NCBI GenBank assembly: GCA_964244115.1
Contig: CAXTHM010000033.1
Coordinates: 1-40,205 of the forward strand
Source of the DNA: CADCWK01 sp964244115
Lineage (GTDB): Bacteria > Chloroflexota > Chloroflexia > Thermomicrobiales > UBA6265
Reading direction: 5' to 3'
Length of the DNA stretch: 40,205 nt
In this document: one piece after another, positions 7,859 to 15,681 of the stretch
Position numbering within the stretch: position 1 is the first letter of the stretch
How the letters are laid out: the number at the start of each line of letters is the position of its first letter
Notes under the pieces: generated by a model
Databases searched by the model: none
The model's input: only the letters and a program-made list of their open reading frames with translations
What the model was told of the DNA's origin: nothing
Translations under genes and position numbers: made by a program

Positions 7859-8384
7859 GGGCTCCGCTCCCCACATCGCCCGACGTCATCCGGGATGCGG
7901 CCCACCGCGCCGGGTTCTCCTTGATATACCACTCGATCTGATGCATCTCATCGTCGGACCGAACGACCCGATCATGAAATCCCCGCTGCCAGAGCGATCC
8001 AGACAGACCAGTTCGCTCGTCCAGTTGCCTCACCTGATGGTTGGCGATCGATTTGAAGACGTTGACGATTCGACCCAGCGTGGGAGGCGCCTCTGCCTCG
8101 TTTGCCATCGGAGCAAGCGTCAGCAGGCCGTGAACGTGATCAGGCATGGCGATGAAGGCGATCGGTTCGAGGTTCGGAAAACGATCCGGGAGGTCATGCC
8201 AGGTCTCGCTGACCGACCAGCCAATGCGGGACGGGTGGAGGCGCCCCGTCTCATCCACATCGCCGAGCAGCGGTCGTCGATTGGCGGTGCAGATCGTGAC
8301 GAAATAGACCCCGGGCGTGTGGTAATCGTAGCCCGTCCAGCACAGCGGTTTTCGTCGGACGGGCTCGACCGATGATTCCCTCAT
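7848..8384 (-). CDS. REP-associated tyrosine transposase (RAYT)
   Basis: A 178-residue Y1-type HUH transposase, full length for the family. In characterised systems such enzymes bind REP hairpins, cleave next to the GTAG tetranucleotide and transfer single strands. Order of motifs: TGYDYHTPGVYFVTICTANR (strand 1), the HUH pair in MPDHVHGLL, RIVNVFKSIANHQV (helix expected to carry the nucleophile region), SGSLWQRGFHDRVVRS and WYIKENPARW. ATG 8384 follows GGAG with a six-base spacer and aligns with the start of the broken copy at 2697. The frame is open further upstream but enters the right REP. This is the only intact transposase in the window and could act in trans on the other REP pairs. Confidence 0.92.
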   Translation of the reverse strand: MRESSVEPVRRKPLCWTGYDYHTPGVYFVTICTANRRPLLGDVDETGRLHPSRIGWSVSETWHDLPDRFPNLEPIAFIAMPDHVHGLLTLAPMANEAEAPPTLGRIVNVFKSIANHQVRQLDERTGLSGSLWQRGFHDRVVRSDDEMHQIEWYIKENPARWAASRMTSGDVGSGARLA

Positions 8385-8453
8385 GGGTGGCTCCGCTGGT
8401 TGCGAACGACGACAGCCAACGCCAACATCGCGGTTGGCGGGCACCATTATCGC

Positions 8454-8505
8454 CCTGCGGGGCGATGGCCGCTGCGGCGGCCGGGCTCGCAAGCGTCGCC
8501 CCTAC
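8454..8505 (-). repeat. REP sequence, right end of RAYT element 2
   Basis: Hairpin ATCGCCCTGCGGGGCGAT, palindrome GGCCGCTGCGGCGGCC and terminal CCCCTAC; inverted partner of the REP at 7802. Confidence 0.82.
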
Positions 8506-8540
8506 ATGACATCACCCCGAACGACCGTCCACATACGACA

Positions 8541-8572
8541 ACGCCCCCGACCAATCTCGCGGTCAAGGGCGT
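8541..8572 (-). terminator. Hairpin downstream of the SH3b/transglycosylase gene
   Basis: Two 12-base arms (8541-8552 and 8561-8572) with an 8-base loop. The two imperfect positions become G-U wobbles only in the minus-strand transcript, which supports a terminator of the minus-strand gene ending at 8613. No T-run. Confidence 0.55.
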
Positions 8573-8612
8573 CGTCATCATCATCGTGGCCGTTCGGGAC
8601 GCGGTCGGTCCC

Positions 8613-10271
8613 CTACTGGCAGACCCACTCGTTGCGGCGGCCCTGCTGCCACATCCAGCCGGCCGCGTTGGCGCTGGCGTACGGGTCGAAGATGTCGTCG
8701 CCCGCGTACGGCGTCGTCGCCCAGGTGCTCGGGATGAACTGGAACAGGCCGTACGACCCGCCGCTCGCGTTGACCGCGTTCGGGTCCAGCACGGACTCGC
8801 AACGCGCCACCCGGAGCATGTCCTCCCGCGACTGACCGTAGCGGTCGGCGGCGGCGTAGATGATCTGGATGATCTGGTCCTGGGCGTAGGAGCCGGAGGT
8901 GTCGGGGGTGGTCGGCGCCGGGTCGACCGCGCTGCCGCCAGTGGTGCTGAGCAGGCTGGCGGACGCCCAGCCGTTGATGCCGTTGTAGTTCAGCGACCAG
9001 AAGCCGTTCTGCGACTGCCCGGTCGAGGTCCCGGACGAGCCCGCCGGCATCACCGACAGGACCGAGTAGGTCGTGCCAGGGCCGGAGCGGAGGTTGAGCG
9101 AGACTGTCGCCCAGAGCGACCCGCTCGGCGCGGAGCCGGAGGATGGCGGCGTACTGGGTGTACCGGTGGACGGGGCGGCGCTCGCGCTCGGCGCCGGGGC
9201 GGTCCCGCCGATGGTCAGGTACTGCTCGAAGGCCCAGCCCTGACTGCCGTTGTACGTCACCTGGGCGAAGCCGTTCTGCCGCGGACCGAGCACCTGGACC
9301 TGGGCGCCGCCCGGCATGACACCGATGATCTGGGCACTGGTCGAGGCGCTGGCGCGCAGGTTCAGGCTGCCGTTGACGGTCGCCGTGCCGGACGCGCCGT
9401 TCTCGGTGCCGGAGTCCGTCTCGTCCGGCACGCTCGGCGAGGCGCCACTGCCACCGCCGACGGTCAGGAAGTCAAGCGAGGCCCAGCCCTGGCTGCCGTT
9501 GTACGTCAACTGCGCGAAGGTGTTCTGCCGGGTGCCCGTCAACTGGACCTGGCCACCGGCCGGGATCACGTCGATCACCGCGAAGGAGGTGCCGGCGCCG
9601 GAGCGGAGGTTGAGGTCGGTCGTGCTCCGGGCCGAGCCCGTCGCGCCGGACGATGTGCCGCCGTCGGTGCCGCTGTCGGACGGAGCCGCTGTGCCACCGG
9701 AGCCGAGGAACTGCCCGGAGGCCCAGCCCTTGGTGCCGTTGTACGTCACCCGGACGAAGCCATTGCGCTGCTCGCCGAGCAGCTGGACGGTCGCGCCGGC
9801 CGGCATGACGGCGATGATCTGGCTGCTGGTCGAGGCGTCGGCCCGCAGGTTCAGGCTGACGAGGACGCTCGTGCCGCCGGTCGCCCCGCTGCTGCCATTG
9901 CCGGAGGTCGTGCCGCTGACGGAGCCGCTGCCGAGGAAGTCGGCGTAGGCGAAGCCACTGATGCCGCTGTAGCTGACGGGCAGGAAACCATTCTGATCGG
10001 CCCCGGTCACGGAGACCGATCGGCCACCCGGGATCACCGTCAGGACGGCGCTGGACGTCGCGGGCTGCGCGCGCAGGTTGAGGTCGGTCGTCGCGACGCG
10101 GGTCGCGCCGGTCGCCTGCGCGTTGGCCCGCGTCTCCGGGACGAACGCCGTCGCCCCCGCCGAGAGGGTGATCGCCAGCACGCAGACGAGNNNNNNNNNN
10201 GCCGGCGTGACGAGCGGCGCGCGGTCGGCGCGGAGGGAGTGGGCGGTCGGCGCCCAGGACAGGTCGGACAT
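8613..10271 (-). CDS. Secreted SH3b-repeat lytic transglycosylase-like protein
   Basis: A 552-residue exported cell-wall protein. After a basic N-terminus and a ten-N gap comes a hydrophobic signal segment (LVCVLAITLSAGATAF) ending near an alanine-rich cleavage site. Five bacterial SH3 domains follow, each starting with a 'LNLRa.ps...vi.vmPaG' unit and ending 'GWA....fL', separated by Ser/Gly/Thr linkers. The last 95 or so residues form a lysozyme-like domain: MLRVARCESVLDPNAV with the catalytic-position Glu, then GSYGLFQFIPSTWATTPY. It therefore probably binds and cleaves peptidoglycan, as Rpf/SLT-type enzymes do. ATG 10271 has GGAG nine bases upstream; the longer open frame to 10400 runs through a leader hairpin and is rejected. 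Confidence 0.88.
   Translation of the reverse strand: MSDLSWAPTAHSLRADRAPLVTPXXXXLVCVLAITLSAGATAFVPETRANAQATGATRVATTDLNLRAQPATSSAVLTVIPGGRSVSVTGADQNGFLPVSYSGISGFAYADFLGSGSVSGTTSGNGSSGATGGTSVLVSLNLRADASTSSQIIAVMPAGATVQLLGEQRNGFVRVTYNGTKGWASGQFLGSGGTAAPSDSGTDGGTSSGATGSARSTTDLNLRSGAGTSFAVIDVIPAGGQVQLTGTRQNTFAQLTYNGSQGWASLDFLTVGGGSGASPSVPDETDSGTENGASGTATVNGSLNLRASASTSAQIIGVMPGGAQVQVLGPRQNGFAQVTYNGSQGWAFEQYLTIGGTAPAPSASAAPSTGTPSTPPSSGSAPSGSLWATVSLNLRSGPGTTYSVLSVMPAGSSGTSTGQSQNGFWSLNYNGINGWASASLLSTTGGSAVDPAPTTPDTSGSYAQDQIIQIIYAAADRYGQSREDMLRVARCESVLDPNAVNASGGSYGLFQFIPSTWATTPYAGDDIFDPYASANAAGWMWQQGRRNEWVCQ
10191..10200. other. Assembly gap (10 N) in the signal-peptide region
   Basis: Ten N between codons for APLVTP and the hydrophobic core LVCVLAITL; the number of missing signal-peptide residues is unknown. 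Confidence 0.95.
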
Positions 10272-10332
10272 GGCAGGTCGCTCCTGTGCCACGATCGCCG
10301 GAGTCACCAGCGGGCCGTGCCGGAGGGGCACA

Positions 10333-10376
10333 ACGACCAGCCACGGTGGTGTCATTCGGACATCGTGGCTGGTCGT
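10333..10376 (-). promoter_or_regulatory. 13-bp stem hairpin in the leader of the transglycosylase gene
   Basis: Perfect arms at 10333-10345 and 10364-10376 with an 18-base loop, ending 62 bases before ATG 10271. Its place in the 5' leader suggests an attenuator or an mRNA-stability element; no T-run follows on either strand. Confidence 0.5.
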
Positions 10377-11152
10377 CATGGTCTGGTCGCGAATCGTCAT
10401 GCCCGGCCACGGCTCACCCGTCCCATCGGACCAGGCGGCACATTCCGGACGTGACAGCGAACCGCCCCCCAGCCGGAGCGACCGCTCTGCGCGGTGTCAG
10501 GAGGAAGTCTCCTCGACGGACACCGATGGGTCTTCACCGTCCCGACGATCGCCCAGGGCCGCCAGCCACGGCACCCAATCGGATCGAAACCGGAACGGGC
10601 CGGGTAGGTGTACCCGGTCTGCCCTACTTACGCCGGTCGTCGGAAAACGGTTCTCTCCGGACCTTATGCGTACGTGCAGGGGTCCTGGGACCATCGTCGT
10701 CGAGGGCCCGGGTTCCGACCCACCGGGTCACCCCCCGCCTATCGGCCGCGGCCAGCCATCGCCTGGTCCAGGGGTGACCTGCGGGTCACCCCTGGTGGTT
10801 CGACGCCCGGCATGGTCCGCCAGGTCGGACGACCCACGAACCACCGCTCCTGGTCGGGGAGCGTTCCCAGCACGACGGGACGACCCTGATCCGGTTCGAG
10901 CCGAAGCAGCCGTCCGCCGCGCCGATCCGGATCCTGGGACGCCCCCGGGATCGGTGTCCGCCGGTCATTGGCGGAGACGGTTTTCGGTGACTGCCGGGCC
11001 CCGCCCGATCGCGGCGCCCATCGAATCGACGAGTGAACCGCCTCGCCGTCGCCGGTTTGACATCGATCGTCCACTCCCCTACGGTTCCGGCAGGCGTCCG
11101 TCCCGATCCGGGCGGCGAACGATGCCGTCCAACGGCAGACCAAGGAAGACTC
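10377..11152. other. Long divergent intergenic region with structured DNA
   Basis: About 780 bases without a supported gene, between the divergent transglycosylase and YggX genes. It contains several small inverted repeats (for example CGGGTA..TACCCG near 10600-10615) and one very strong hairpin listed at 10768-10795. The promoters of both neighbours must lie here. I could not match it to a known riboswitch. Confidence 0.45.
10768..10795. promoter_or_regulatory. Perfect 12-bp stem with TGCG loop
   Basis: CCAGGGGTGACC at 10768-10779 and its exact complement at 10784-10795, loop TGCG. It has no T-run and lies some 360 bases before the YggX start, so it may be an operator palindrome, a structured leader element or a small RNA end. 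Confidence 0.5.
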
Positions 11153-11437
11153 ATGGCGCGGATGGTCAATTGTGTCAAGCTGGGGCGCGAACTCCCCGGT
11201 CTCGAGAAGCCGCCGTTCCCCGGCGTCTTCGGTCAGCGCATCTTCGAGAACGTCTCCGCCGAAGCCTACGCCGAGTGGAAACCGCAGCTCACGATCCTCA
11301 TCAACCACTACGGCCTCAACCCCGCCGACCCGGAGGCCCGCCAGATCCTGCGCAAGCAGCAGGAAGAGTTCTTCTTCGGCACCGGCGAGGCTCCGGCCGA
11401 CCAGAACCTCGTCCCCGAAGACGTCCGTCAGAGCTAG
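11153..11437 (+). CDS. YggX-family Fe(2+)-trafficking / oxidative-damage protection protein
   Basis: A 94-residue cytosolic protein of the YggX family, which in enterobacteria protects iron-sulfur enzymes against oxidative damage. Family landmarks: NCVKLGRELPGLEKPPFPG with the conserved Cys near the N-terminus, RIFENVSAEAYAEWKPQLT, and LILNH-like ILINHYGLNPADPEARQIL. Length is normal. ATG 11153 is preceded by AAGGAAG; the open frame upstream to 11033 has no such signal. Monocistronic, with an intrinsic-type hairpin shortly after the stop. Confidence 0.88.
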   Translation: MARMVNCVKLGRELPGLEKPPFPGVFGQRIFENVSAEAYAEWKPQLTILINHYGLNPADPEARQILRKQQEEFFFGTGEAPADQNLVPEDVRQS

Positions 11438-11467
11438 CACCCCGGCGACGATCGATCGATGACGACA

Positions 11468-11505
11468 GGAACGGGACCACCCTCGCCGGCGGTCCCGTTC
11501 CTGTT
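11468..11505 (+). terminator. Terminator hairpin after the YggX gene
   Basis: Perfect 13-bp stem, arms 11468-11480 and 11493-11505, 12-base loop, followed by TTCCTCGG rather than a strong T-run. It begins 31 bases after the stop codon. Confidence 0.65.
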
Positions 11506-11555
11506 CCTGTTCCTCGGTCGTCCGGGTGGAGTGCCCGCGCTCAGTGCGGGCCTAC

Positions 11556-11652
11556 GTCTCCCCTCGCCGGCCACCCGCGGAGCCGCAGCGCAGCCAGAGC
11601 CGCTTTCGTCGGGTGAGCCAGCAAGTGAGCCGGAGCGGCGTCGGGGGAGCGG
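11556..11652. repeat. Dispersed palindromic repeat (CACCTG/CAGGTG family), diverged copy
   Basis: Shares GAGCCGCTTTCGTCGGGTGAG..GTGAGCCGG-type blocks with the copies at 14588-14660 and 31083-31160. No coding potential is apparent. Confidence 0.5.
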
Positions 11653-11709
11653 TCCGCTCGCCGATCCGACACGCACCCTAACCTCGCTCTGATCGCCCCC
11701 GTCGAGCGG

Positions 11710-11898
11710 TCAGTTGCCCCTGTGCTGTTTCCCGACCGCGTCGCTCTGCTCGGCGGAGTCATCCGCGTCGAGGTCGTCGATCGCACTGGGGTGGACTTCC
11801 GGGTTGACCGCGAGGACCTCCGGGTCGGTGTCCTCGCCGGGGTGCGACGGCTCGGTGTCGGGACCGTTGGAGGTGTCGGGATGGTCGTGATCGGTCAT
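11710..11898 (-). CDS. Small acidic protein of unknown function
   Basis: A 62-residue protein with a histidine/aspartate-rich start (MTDHDHPDTSNG) and a strongly acidic, probably disordered body (DLDADDSAEQSDAV). ATG 11898 is preceded by GGGAGAG at good distance, which is the main support. No family is recognised and there is no membrane segment. It lies alone between the YggX and mnmA genes and diverges from mnmA. Confidence 0.5.
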   Translation of the reverse strand: MTDHDHPDTSNGPDTEPSHPGEDTDPEVLAVNPEVHPSAIDDLDADDSAEQSDAVGKQHRGN

Positions 11899-12217
11899 GG
11901 TCGCTCTCCCTGACTGGCGTACTCGGTCGCGGCGCATCGATGGCCGCCATCGCGTCACTCACGACCGGGTCCACGGATGACCGGGAGCGACGGCACATGG
12001 CGGCGATCATCGGCCGGGTCGAGTCGGGATCGTCGTGGCACCGGTGAGCTGGCAGGGGCGGCGGCGGCAGCCCGTGGCGGCGAGTCAGCGGCCGATCGGC
12101 GGCCGATCAGCGGTCGATCCGCCAGCCGTCAGGGATCGCTGGGGTACACTCCTTATGTTGCGTACGTGCTTACCCGGTCAGCCCGTCTCCCCGCCGGCCG
12201 GCCCAGGAGTCCATCCC

Positions 12218-13501
12218 GTGTCCCTTGCTCCCCCTGCCGCCCCGAGCCCCCTCGTGGACATCCTGCCCGAGGCGCCCGCCTGCCCGTGGGACGCCCCCGT
12301 CGCCACCGCCGACCCGACGCACGACCCGGCGATCGCGGCCCTCCTGAGCGAGGACAGGATCGGCCCGCGGGACGGCGCCGGCCGGACGATGGTCGTGGCG
12401 ATGAGCGGCGGCGTCGATAGCGCCGTCACCGCGCTCGTCATGCGGGAGCGAGGCTACCGCGTCATCGGGATGAACCTGCGGCTGTTCTCGCCCGACGACC
12501 CGGACCACCGCGCCAACCCCTGCTGCGGCCTGCCGGCCCTGAGCGATGCCCGCCGAACCTCGGCCCGGATCGGGATCCCGTTCTACGCCCTCGACATGGA
12601 GACCGAGTTCGCCGAGAGCGTGATCGACCGCTTCGTCGACGAGTACGTCCAGGGGCGGACCCCGAATCCCTGCCTGGAGTGCAACCGGCACGTCAAGTTT
12701 CGCCACCTCGTCAGCCGCTCCCGTGAGCTCGGCGCCTACGGGCTGGCGACGGGCCACTACGCCCGCATCCTGCCGGCCGACCCGACCGCCCCGGCCGGAT
12801 CGCCCGAGGCCCGGCACCGCCTGCTCCGGGCGGTCGACGGGAAGAAGGACCAGAGCTACGTCCTCTACACCCTCGACCAGGACCAGCTCGGCTTCATCCA
12901 CTTCCCGCTCGGCAACCTGACCAAGCCGGAGGTGCGCACCCTCGCCCGCGCCTTCGGTCTGCCCGTCGCCGACAAGAAGGAGAGCCAGGAGATCTGCTTC
13001 GTCGGCGACCGCTCCTACGCCGAGTTCGTCGCCGAGCGCCGCCCGGACGCTGCCCGCCCCGGTGAGATCGTCGACAGCGACGGCGCCGTGATCGGGCAGC
13101 ACGCCGGGCTGCTCCACCACACCGTCGGCCAGCGGCGTGGCCTCGGCATCGCGACCGCCCAGCCGCTCTACGTCCTCGGGCTCGACACCGCCGCCAACCG
13201 GCTCGTCGTCGGCCCCAGTGTGCTGGCCTCGGCCCGCGAGCTCACCCTCGACCGCGTCAGCCTGACCGATGGCATGGGCGACCGCGCGTTCAGCGCCGAC
13301 GTCTCGGTGCGCTACCGCGGCCAGACCTCCCCCGGCACCGTCCGCGTCACGCCGCTGGGCGACGGCTCCCGCTTCGGCGACGCGACCGTGACCTTCACCG
13401 GCACCGGCCCGGTCGCCTCACCCGGCCAGGCGGCCGTCTTCTACGCCCCCGGTTCGGACGAGGTCCTCGGCGGCGGCACGATCGCCAGCGTCACCCGGTA
13501 A
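12218..13501 (+). CDS. mnmA: tRNA-specific 2-thiouridylase
   Basis: Catalyses 2-thiolation of the wobble uridine (U34) in Lys, Glu and Gln tRNAs, using ATP and sulfur relayed from a cysteine desulfurase. The PP-loop SGGVDS is at residues 63-68. The catalytic cysteine is in GRTPNPCLECN (Cys about 152) and its partner cysteine in KESQEICFVGD; HTVGQRRGLGI and the C-terminal beta-barrel follow. GTG 12218 is preferred because AGGAG lies eight bases upstream. This leaves a Pro/Ala-rich 55-residue extension before the PP-loop, longer than in most family members. A TACACT box at 12145-12150 could be the -10 element. Confidence 0.93.
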   Translation: MSLAPPAAPSPLVDILPEAPACPWDAPVATADPTHDPAIAALLSEDRIGPRDGAGRTMVVAMSGGVDSAVTALVMRERGYRVIGMNLRLFSPDDPDHRANPCCGLPALSDARRTSARIGIPFYALDMETEFAESVIDRFVDEYVQGRTPNPCLECNRHVKFRHLVSRSRELGAYGLATGHYARILPADPTAPAGSPEARHRLLRAVDGKKDQSYVLYTLDQDQLGFIHFPLGNLTKPEVRTLARAFGLPVADKKESQEICFVGDRSYAEFVAERRPDAARPGEIVDSDGAVIGQHAGLLHHTVGQRRGLGIATAQPLYVLGLDTAANRLVVGPSVLASARELTLDRVSLTDGMGDRAFSADVSVRYRGQTSPGTVRVTPLGDGSRFGDATVTFTGTGPVASPGQAAVFYAPGSDEVLGGGTIASVTR

Positions 13502-13516
13502 CGTTCGGCTCGTCCG

Positions 13517-13548
13517 GTGAGACGTCTGACATCTATTGTGAGACGTCT
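13517..13548. promoter_or_regulatory. Paired AGACGTCT palindromes before the FmdB-type gene
   Basis: The 11-mer GTGAGACGTCT occurs at 13517-13527 and again at 13538-13548, exactly 21 bp (two helical turns) apart; each contains the palindrome AGACGTCT. It lies 28 bp upstream of the next ATG. This spacing suits cooperative dimer binding. Confidence 0.45.
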
Positions 13549-13575
13549 CCCTACCCAGGAATCAGGAGCGCCGCC

Positions 13576-13869
13576 ATGCCTACCTACGCCTTCCGCTGCC
13601 CGGACTGCACCAGCACCTTCGACGAGCGCCGCACCTTCGCCCATTCGGACGACCCGGTCACCTGCCCCTCCTGCGGCGGCGGCCAGGCGATCAAGCAGTT
13701 CGGCACCCCGATGGTCTTCCGCAAGGGCATGGCGGCGAAGGCCCTGCTCGAAGCGCCCGGCCGCGCGCCGGTCGCGACGGCCTCCGCACCGGCCGCTCAC
13801 GCCAGCGGCTGCCCGTGCTGCTCCGGTCGCGGTTTCGCCTCGGAGCCGGCAACCGCGGACCAGGACTGA
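13576..13869 (+). CDS. FmdB-family zinc-ribbon protein
   Basis: A 97-residue protein opening with the FmdB signature MPTYAFRCPDCTSTFDERR and a second knuckle CPSCGGGQAIKQFGTP: two CxxC pairs forming one zinc ribbon. The tail is Ala/Pro-rich with an extra C-P-C-C cluster (GCPCCSG). Family members are annotated as putative regulators, but their role is mostly unknown. It starts 75 bp after mnmA on the same strand and has an AGGA-containing ribosome site (CAGGAATCAGGAGCG), so it may be part of the mnmA unit or driven by the paired palindromes. Confidence 0.85.
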   Translation: MPTYAFRCPDCTSTFDERRTFAHSDDPVTCPSCGGGQAIKQFGTPMVFRKGMAAKALLEAPGRAPVATASAPAAHASGCPCCSGRGFASEPATADQD

Positions 13870-14052
13870 CCTCGCTACCGGAACCGGTTCGACGCCGGGT
13901 CGCTCGATCCGCACCCTGATGCCGCGGCCCGAAGCCTGCGTTGGGACAGCGCTATGCCATTCGTGGCGATGCGCGTATAGTGCACCGATCGTTGTCGGCC
14001 CCAGGTGGGCCATGGTGCGTCAGCGGATTCGGCGGGATTGAGGGGGCGACCG

Positions 14053-14454
14053 GTGCGGAGAAACGCGATCATTGGTGGAGTCGGGGCGCTGGTCCTGTTT
14101 ATCGTGATCATCGTCGGACTCTATCTGCTCGGGGACGACGACCAGTCCGCCCTCGAGCGGCTCCGCGACATCGCGGTCATCTTCGTCGTCCTCTCCTCGC
14201 TGGTCACGGTCATCCTGCTGGCCGCCGTGACCGGAGCGCTGATCTTCCTCGTCATCCAGCTCAAGGACCGGGTGATCCCGCTGCTCGAAGAGGTCACCGG
14301 GACGGCCAAGCAGGTCCGCAACACGGCCTCGTTCGTCAGTGACGAGACGGTCCGGCCGATCATCGGCGTCGCCGGCTGGTTCGCGAAGAACCGCCAGTTC
14401 TCCCGCGTCGTGACTGGCAAGTCGAAGAAGATCCCCGACCCCGAGAAGCTGTAG
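14053..14454 (+). CDS. Small membrane protein, two transmembrane helices
   Basis: A 133-residue protein, function not recognised. Helix 1 is at about residues 6-24 (IIGGVGALVLFIVIIVGLYL) and helix 2 at about residues 39-65; a short acidic loop (GDDDQSALERLRD) lies between them. The cytoplasmic tail (LKDRVIPLLEEVTGTAKQVR) resembles DUF948-type tails that form amphipathic helices. GTG 14053 has GGGG six bases upstream and removes a non-hydrophobic extension. A rho-independent terminator follows 26 bases after the stop. Confidence 0.7.
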   Translation: MRRNAIIGGVGALVLFIVIIVGLYLLGDDDQSALERLRDIAVIFVVLSSLVTVILLAAVTGALIFLVIQLKDRVIPLLEEVTGTAKQVRNTASFVSDETVRPIIGVAGWFAKNRQFSRVVTGKSKKIPDPEKL

Positions 14455-14480
14455 CCAGGCCGAACGTCTCGCCCATGCGC

Positions 14481-14519
14481 ATCAGCCCCTGGCTCCGTGC
14501 CCGGGGCTGATCGGTTTTT
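14481..14519 (+). terminator. Rho-independent terminator
   Basis: ATCAGCCCC (14481-14489) pairs with GGGGCTGAT (14503-14511) and is followed by a run of five T at 14515-14519. Terminates the small membrane protein gene. Confidence 0.85.
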
Positions 14520-14587
14520 CGGCCGCGAGTTGTGATTGAAGCTGTTGAGTGGCGGAACAGACCGCGCCCTCGACCGCGCCCAGCGGG

Positions 14588-14660
14588 CACCCGCCGGCTC
14601 ACCTGCTCGCTCACCCGTTACAGCGGCTTCGGCTCACAGGTGCCCGGAGAGGGGAGCCGA
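14588..14660 (-). repeat. Dispersed palindromic repeat (CACCTG/CAGGTG family)
   Basis: Read on the minus strand it matches 31083-31160 at about 85 percent over 70 bases: GGCACCTGTGAG, CGAAGCCGCT, GGGTGAGCGA, CAGGTGAGCCGG blocks in the same order. The CACCTG and CAGGTG blocks are themselves inverted. Confidence 0.7.
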
Positions 14661-14903
14661 TGGCGAGCCGAGTTACCGATCCTACACCCGGACTCCGTAT
14701 CAGGATGAGGAGGCGGCTTGCCCTTCATCCCTGAGCCTGGTCCCTTCAGGGCCAGGCCGCGCCGCCACGCGACGTTTCGGACCACCGGGAGCCGGACCGG
14801 ACGGACGCCGCGCAATCGGACAGGTCACAAGGAACGCGATCTGGCTGACCACACCCCACCGCCACGGTCCGCCACCGAGACCCAGACGCTCGCTCGACCG
14901 CGA
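14661..14903. other. Intergenic stretch without a recognisable gene
   Basis: GC-rich sequence between the repeat and the TetR remnant; nothing recognisable. Confidence 0.4.
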
Positions 14904-15339
14904 TCAGACCGGTGAATCGACGATCAGCCGGATCGCCTGGACCAGCGTCGCCCGGGCTGCGGCGGCGACCTCGTTCCCGCTCCCGTCCGGCCCCATCTGG
15001 GCGAAGGACCACATCCCGGCGGTCGTCGTCACGAGCAACAGGAGATCCGCGGCCGCCATCCGGCTGGCGATCCGACCTGCCTCCTGCGCCCGCTGGATCG
15101 CGGCGACCTTGGCCAGATTCGCCTCCACGACCGCCGGTTGCCGGGCGCCCTGCCCACCTCGCTCCAGCCGGTCCCAGAGCGTCAGCCGGATCATGTCCGG
15201 GTGGGCGATCGATTGATCGAACAGTAGACCGGCGTAGCCCGGCAGGTCGTCCGCGTCGAGCGGGACATCGCTGACGATGCTCGCGATCAGGTTGTTGTAA
15301 ACCAGATCGAAGGAAAGGTGGCGACATCGTTCTCGTCCG
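14904..15339 (-). pseudogene. TetR-family regulator lacking its DNA-binding domain
   Basis: The minus strand encodes a typical TetR ligand-binding half: FDLVYNNLIASIVSDVPLD, ADDLPGYAGLLFD, HPDMIRLTLWDRLERGG, then helices to the stop (ARATLVQAIRLIVDSPV). The expected N-terminal 45-50 residues with the helix-turn-helix are absent. Immediately upstream, coding similarity stops near 15339 and a REP pair begins at 15354. The frame stays open through the REP pair to 15779, but that part is repeat sequence and not TetR. The gene was evidently truncated at or near the REP insertion. A residual protein, if made, could not bind DNA in the usual way. Confidence 0.75.
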
Positions 15340-15353
15340 GTCGCAACGTCGTC

Positions 15354-15575
15354 GTAGGGGCGACGCTTGGGAGTCCGGCCGCCGCAGCGGCCATCGCCCC
15401 GCAGGGCGATAACCGTCTCCGCCACCGACCAGCTCTGATGATTCATGCGTTGCCCATGATCACCGTTTGGCGACGTGGCTGATTCCATCACGCAGGATTG
15501 CACTCGGACCACCGTTATCGCCCTGCGGGGCGATGGCCGCTGCGGCGGCCGGTCAGGGCAAGCCCGTGACCCTAC
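15354..15575. mobile_element. Gene-less inverted REP pair (BIME-like)
   Basis: Left REP 15354-15411 (GTAGGGGCGACGCTTGGGAG, palindrome, ATCGCCCCGCAGGGCGAT) and right REP 15515-15575 in inverted orientation, ending CCCTAC with a diverged outer hairpin. About 100 unrelated bases lie between. It has the same ends as the RAYT elements but no transposase, as expected of a non-autonomous derivative or a REP doublet mobilised in trans. Confidence 0.75.
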
Positions 15576-15621
15576 GTCATGGGCTGCGGCGGCGACCGCA
15601 GGGGCCATCGAAACGGCACGA

Positions 15622-15654
15622 AAAAGCCCCTCTCCATCCGCGGATGGGGAGGGG
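15622..15654 (-). terminator. Intrinsic terminator of modA
   Basis: On the minus strand, 27 bases after the modA stop, an almost perfect 14-bp hairpin (15627-15654, one mismatch) is followed by CTTTTT. The sequence is also a member of the CCCCTC..CCATCCG repeat family. Confidence 0.75.
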
Positions 15655-15681
15655 TTCTCGCTTCGCTGGGGGTGGGGTCTG

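Larger units (their letters stand above)
7802..8505. mobile_element. RAYT/REP element, copy 2 (704 bp, intact)
   Basis: Intact RAYT transposase gene framed by inverted REP copies. The left end starts GTAGGGGCGACGCTTGCGAG and the right end is its reverse complement; both ends match element 1 almost base for base over about 40 bp. Like copy 1, the right end is followed by ATGA. It sits in the presumptive promoter region of the XRE-type gene at 7338-7739. Confidence 0.87.

Noticed and set aside
8400..10454. A 684-codon plus-strand frame opposite the SH3b/transglycosylase gene
   Set aside because: It is the mirror of the repeat-rich minus-strand gene, with Arg/Gly/Ala-only composition and no ribosome site.
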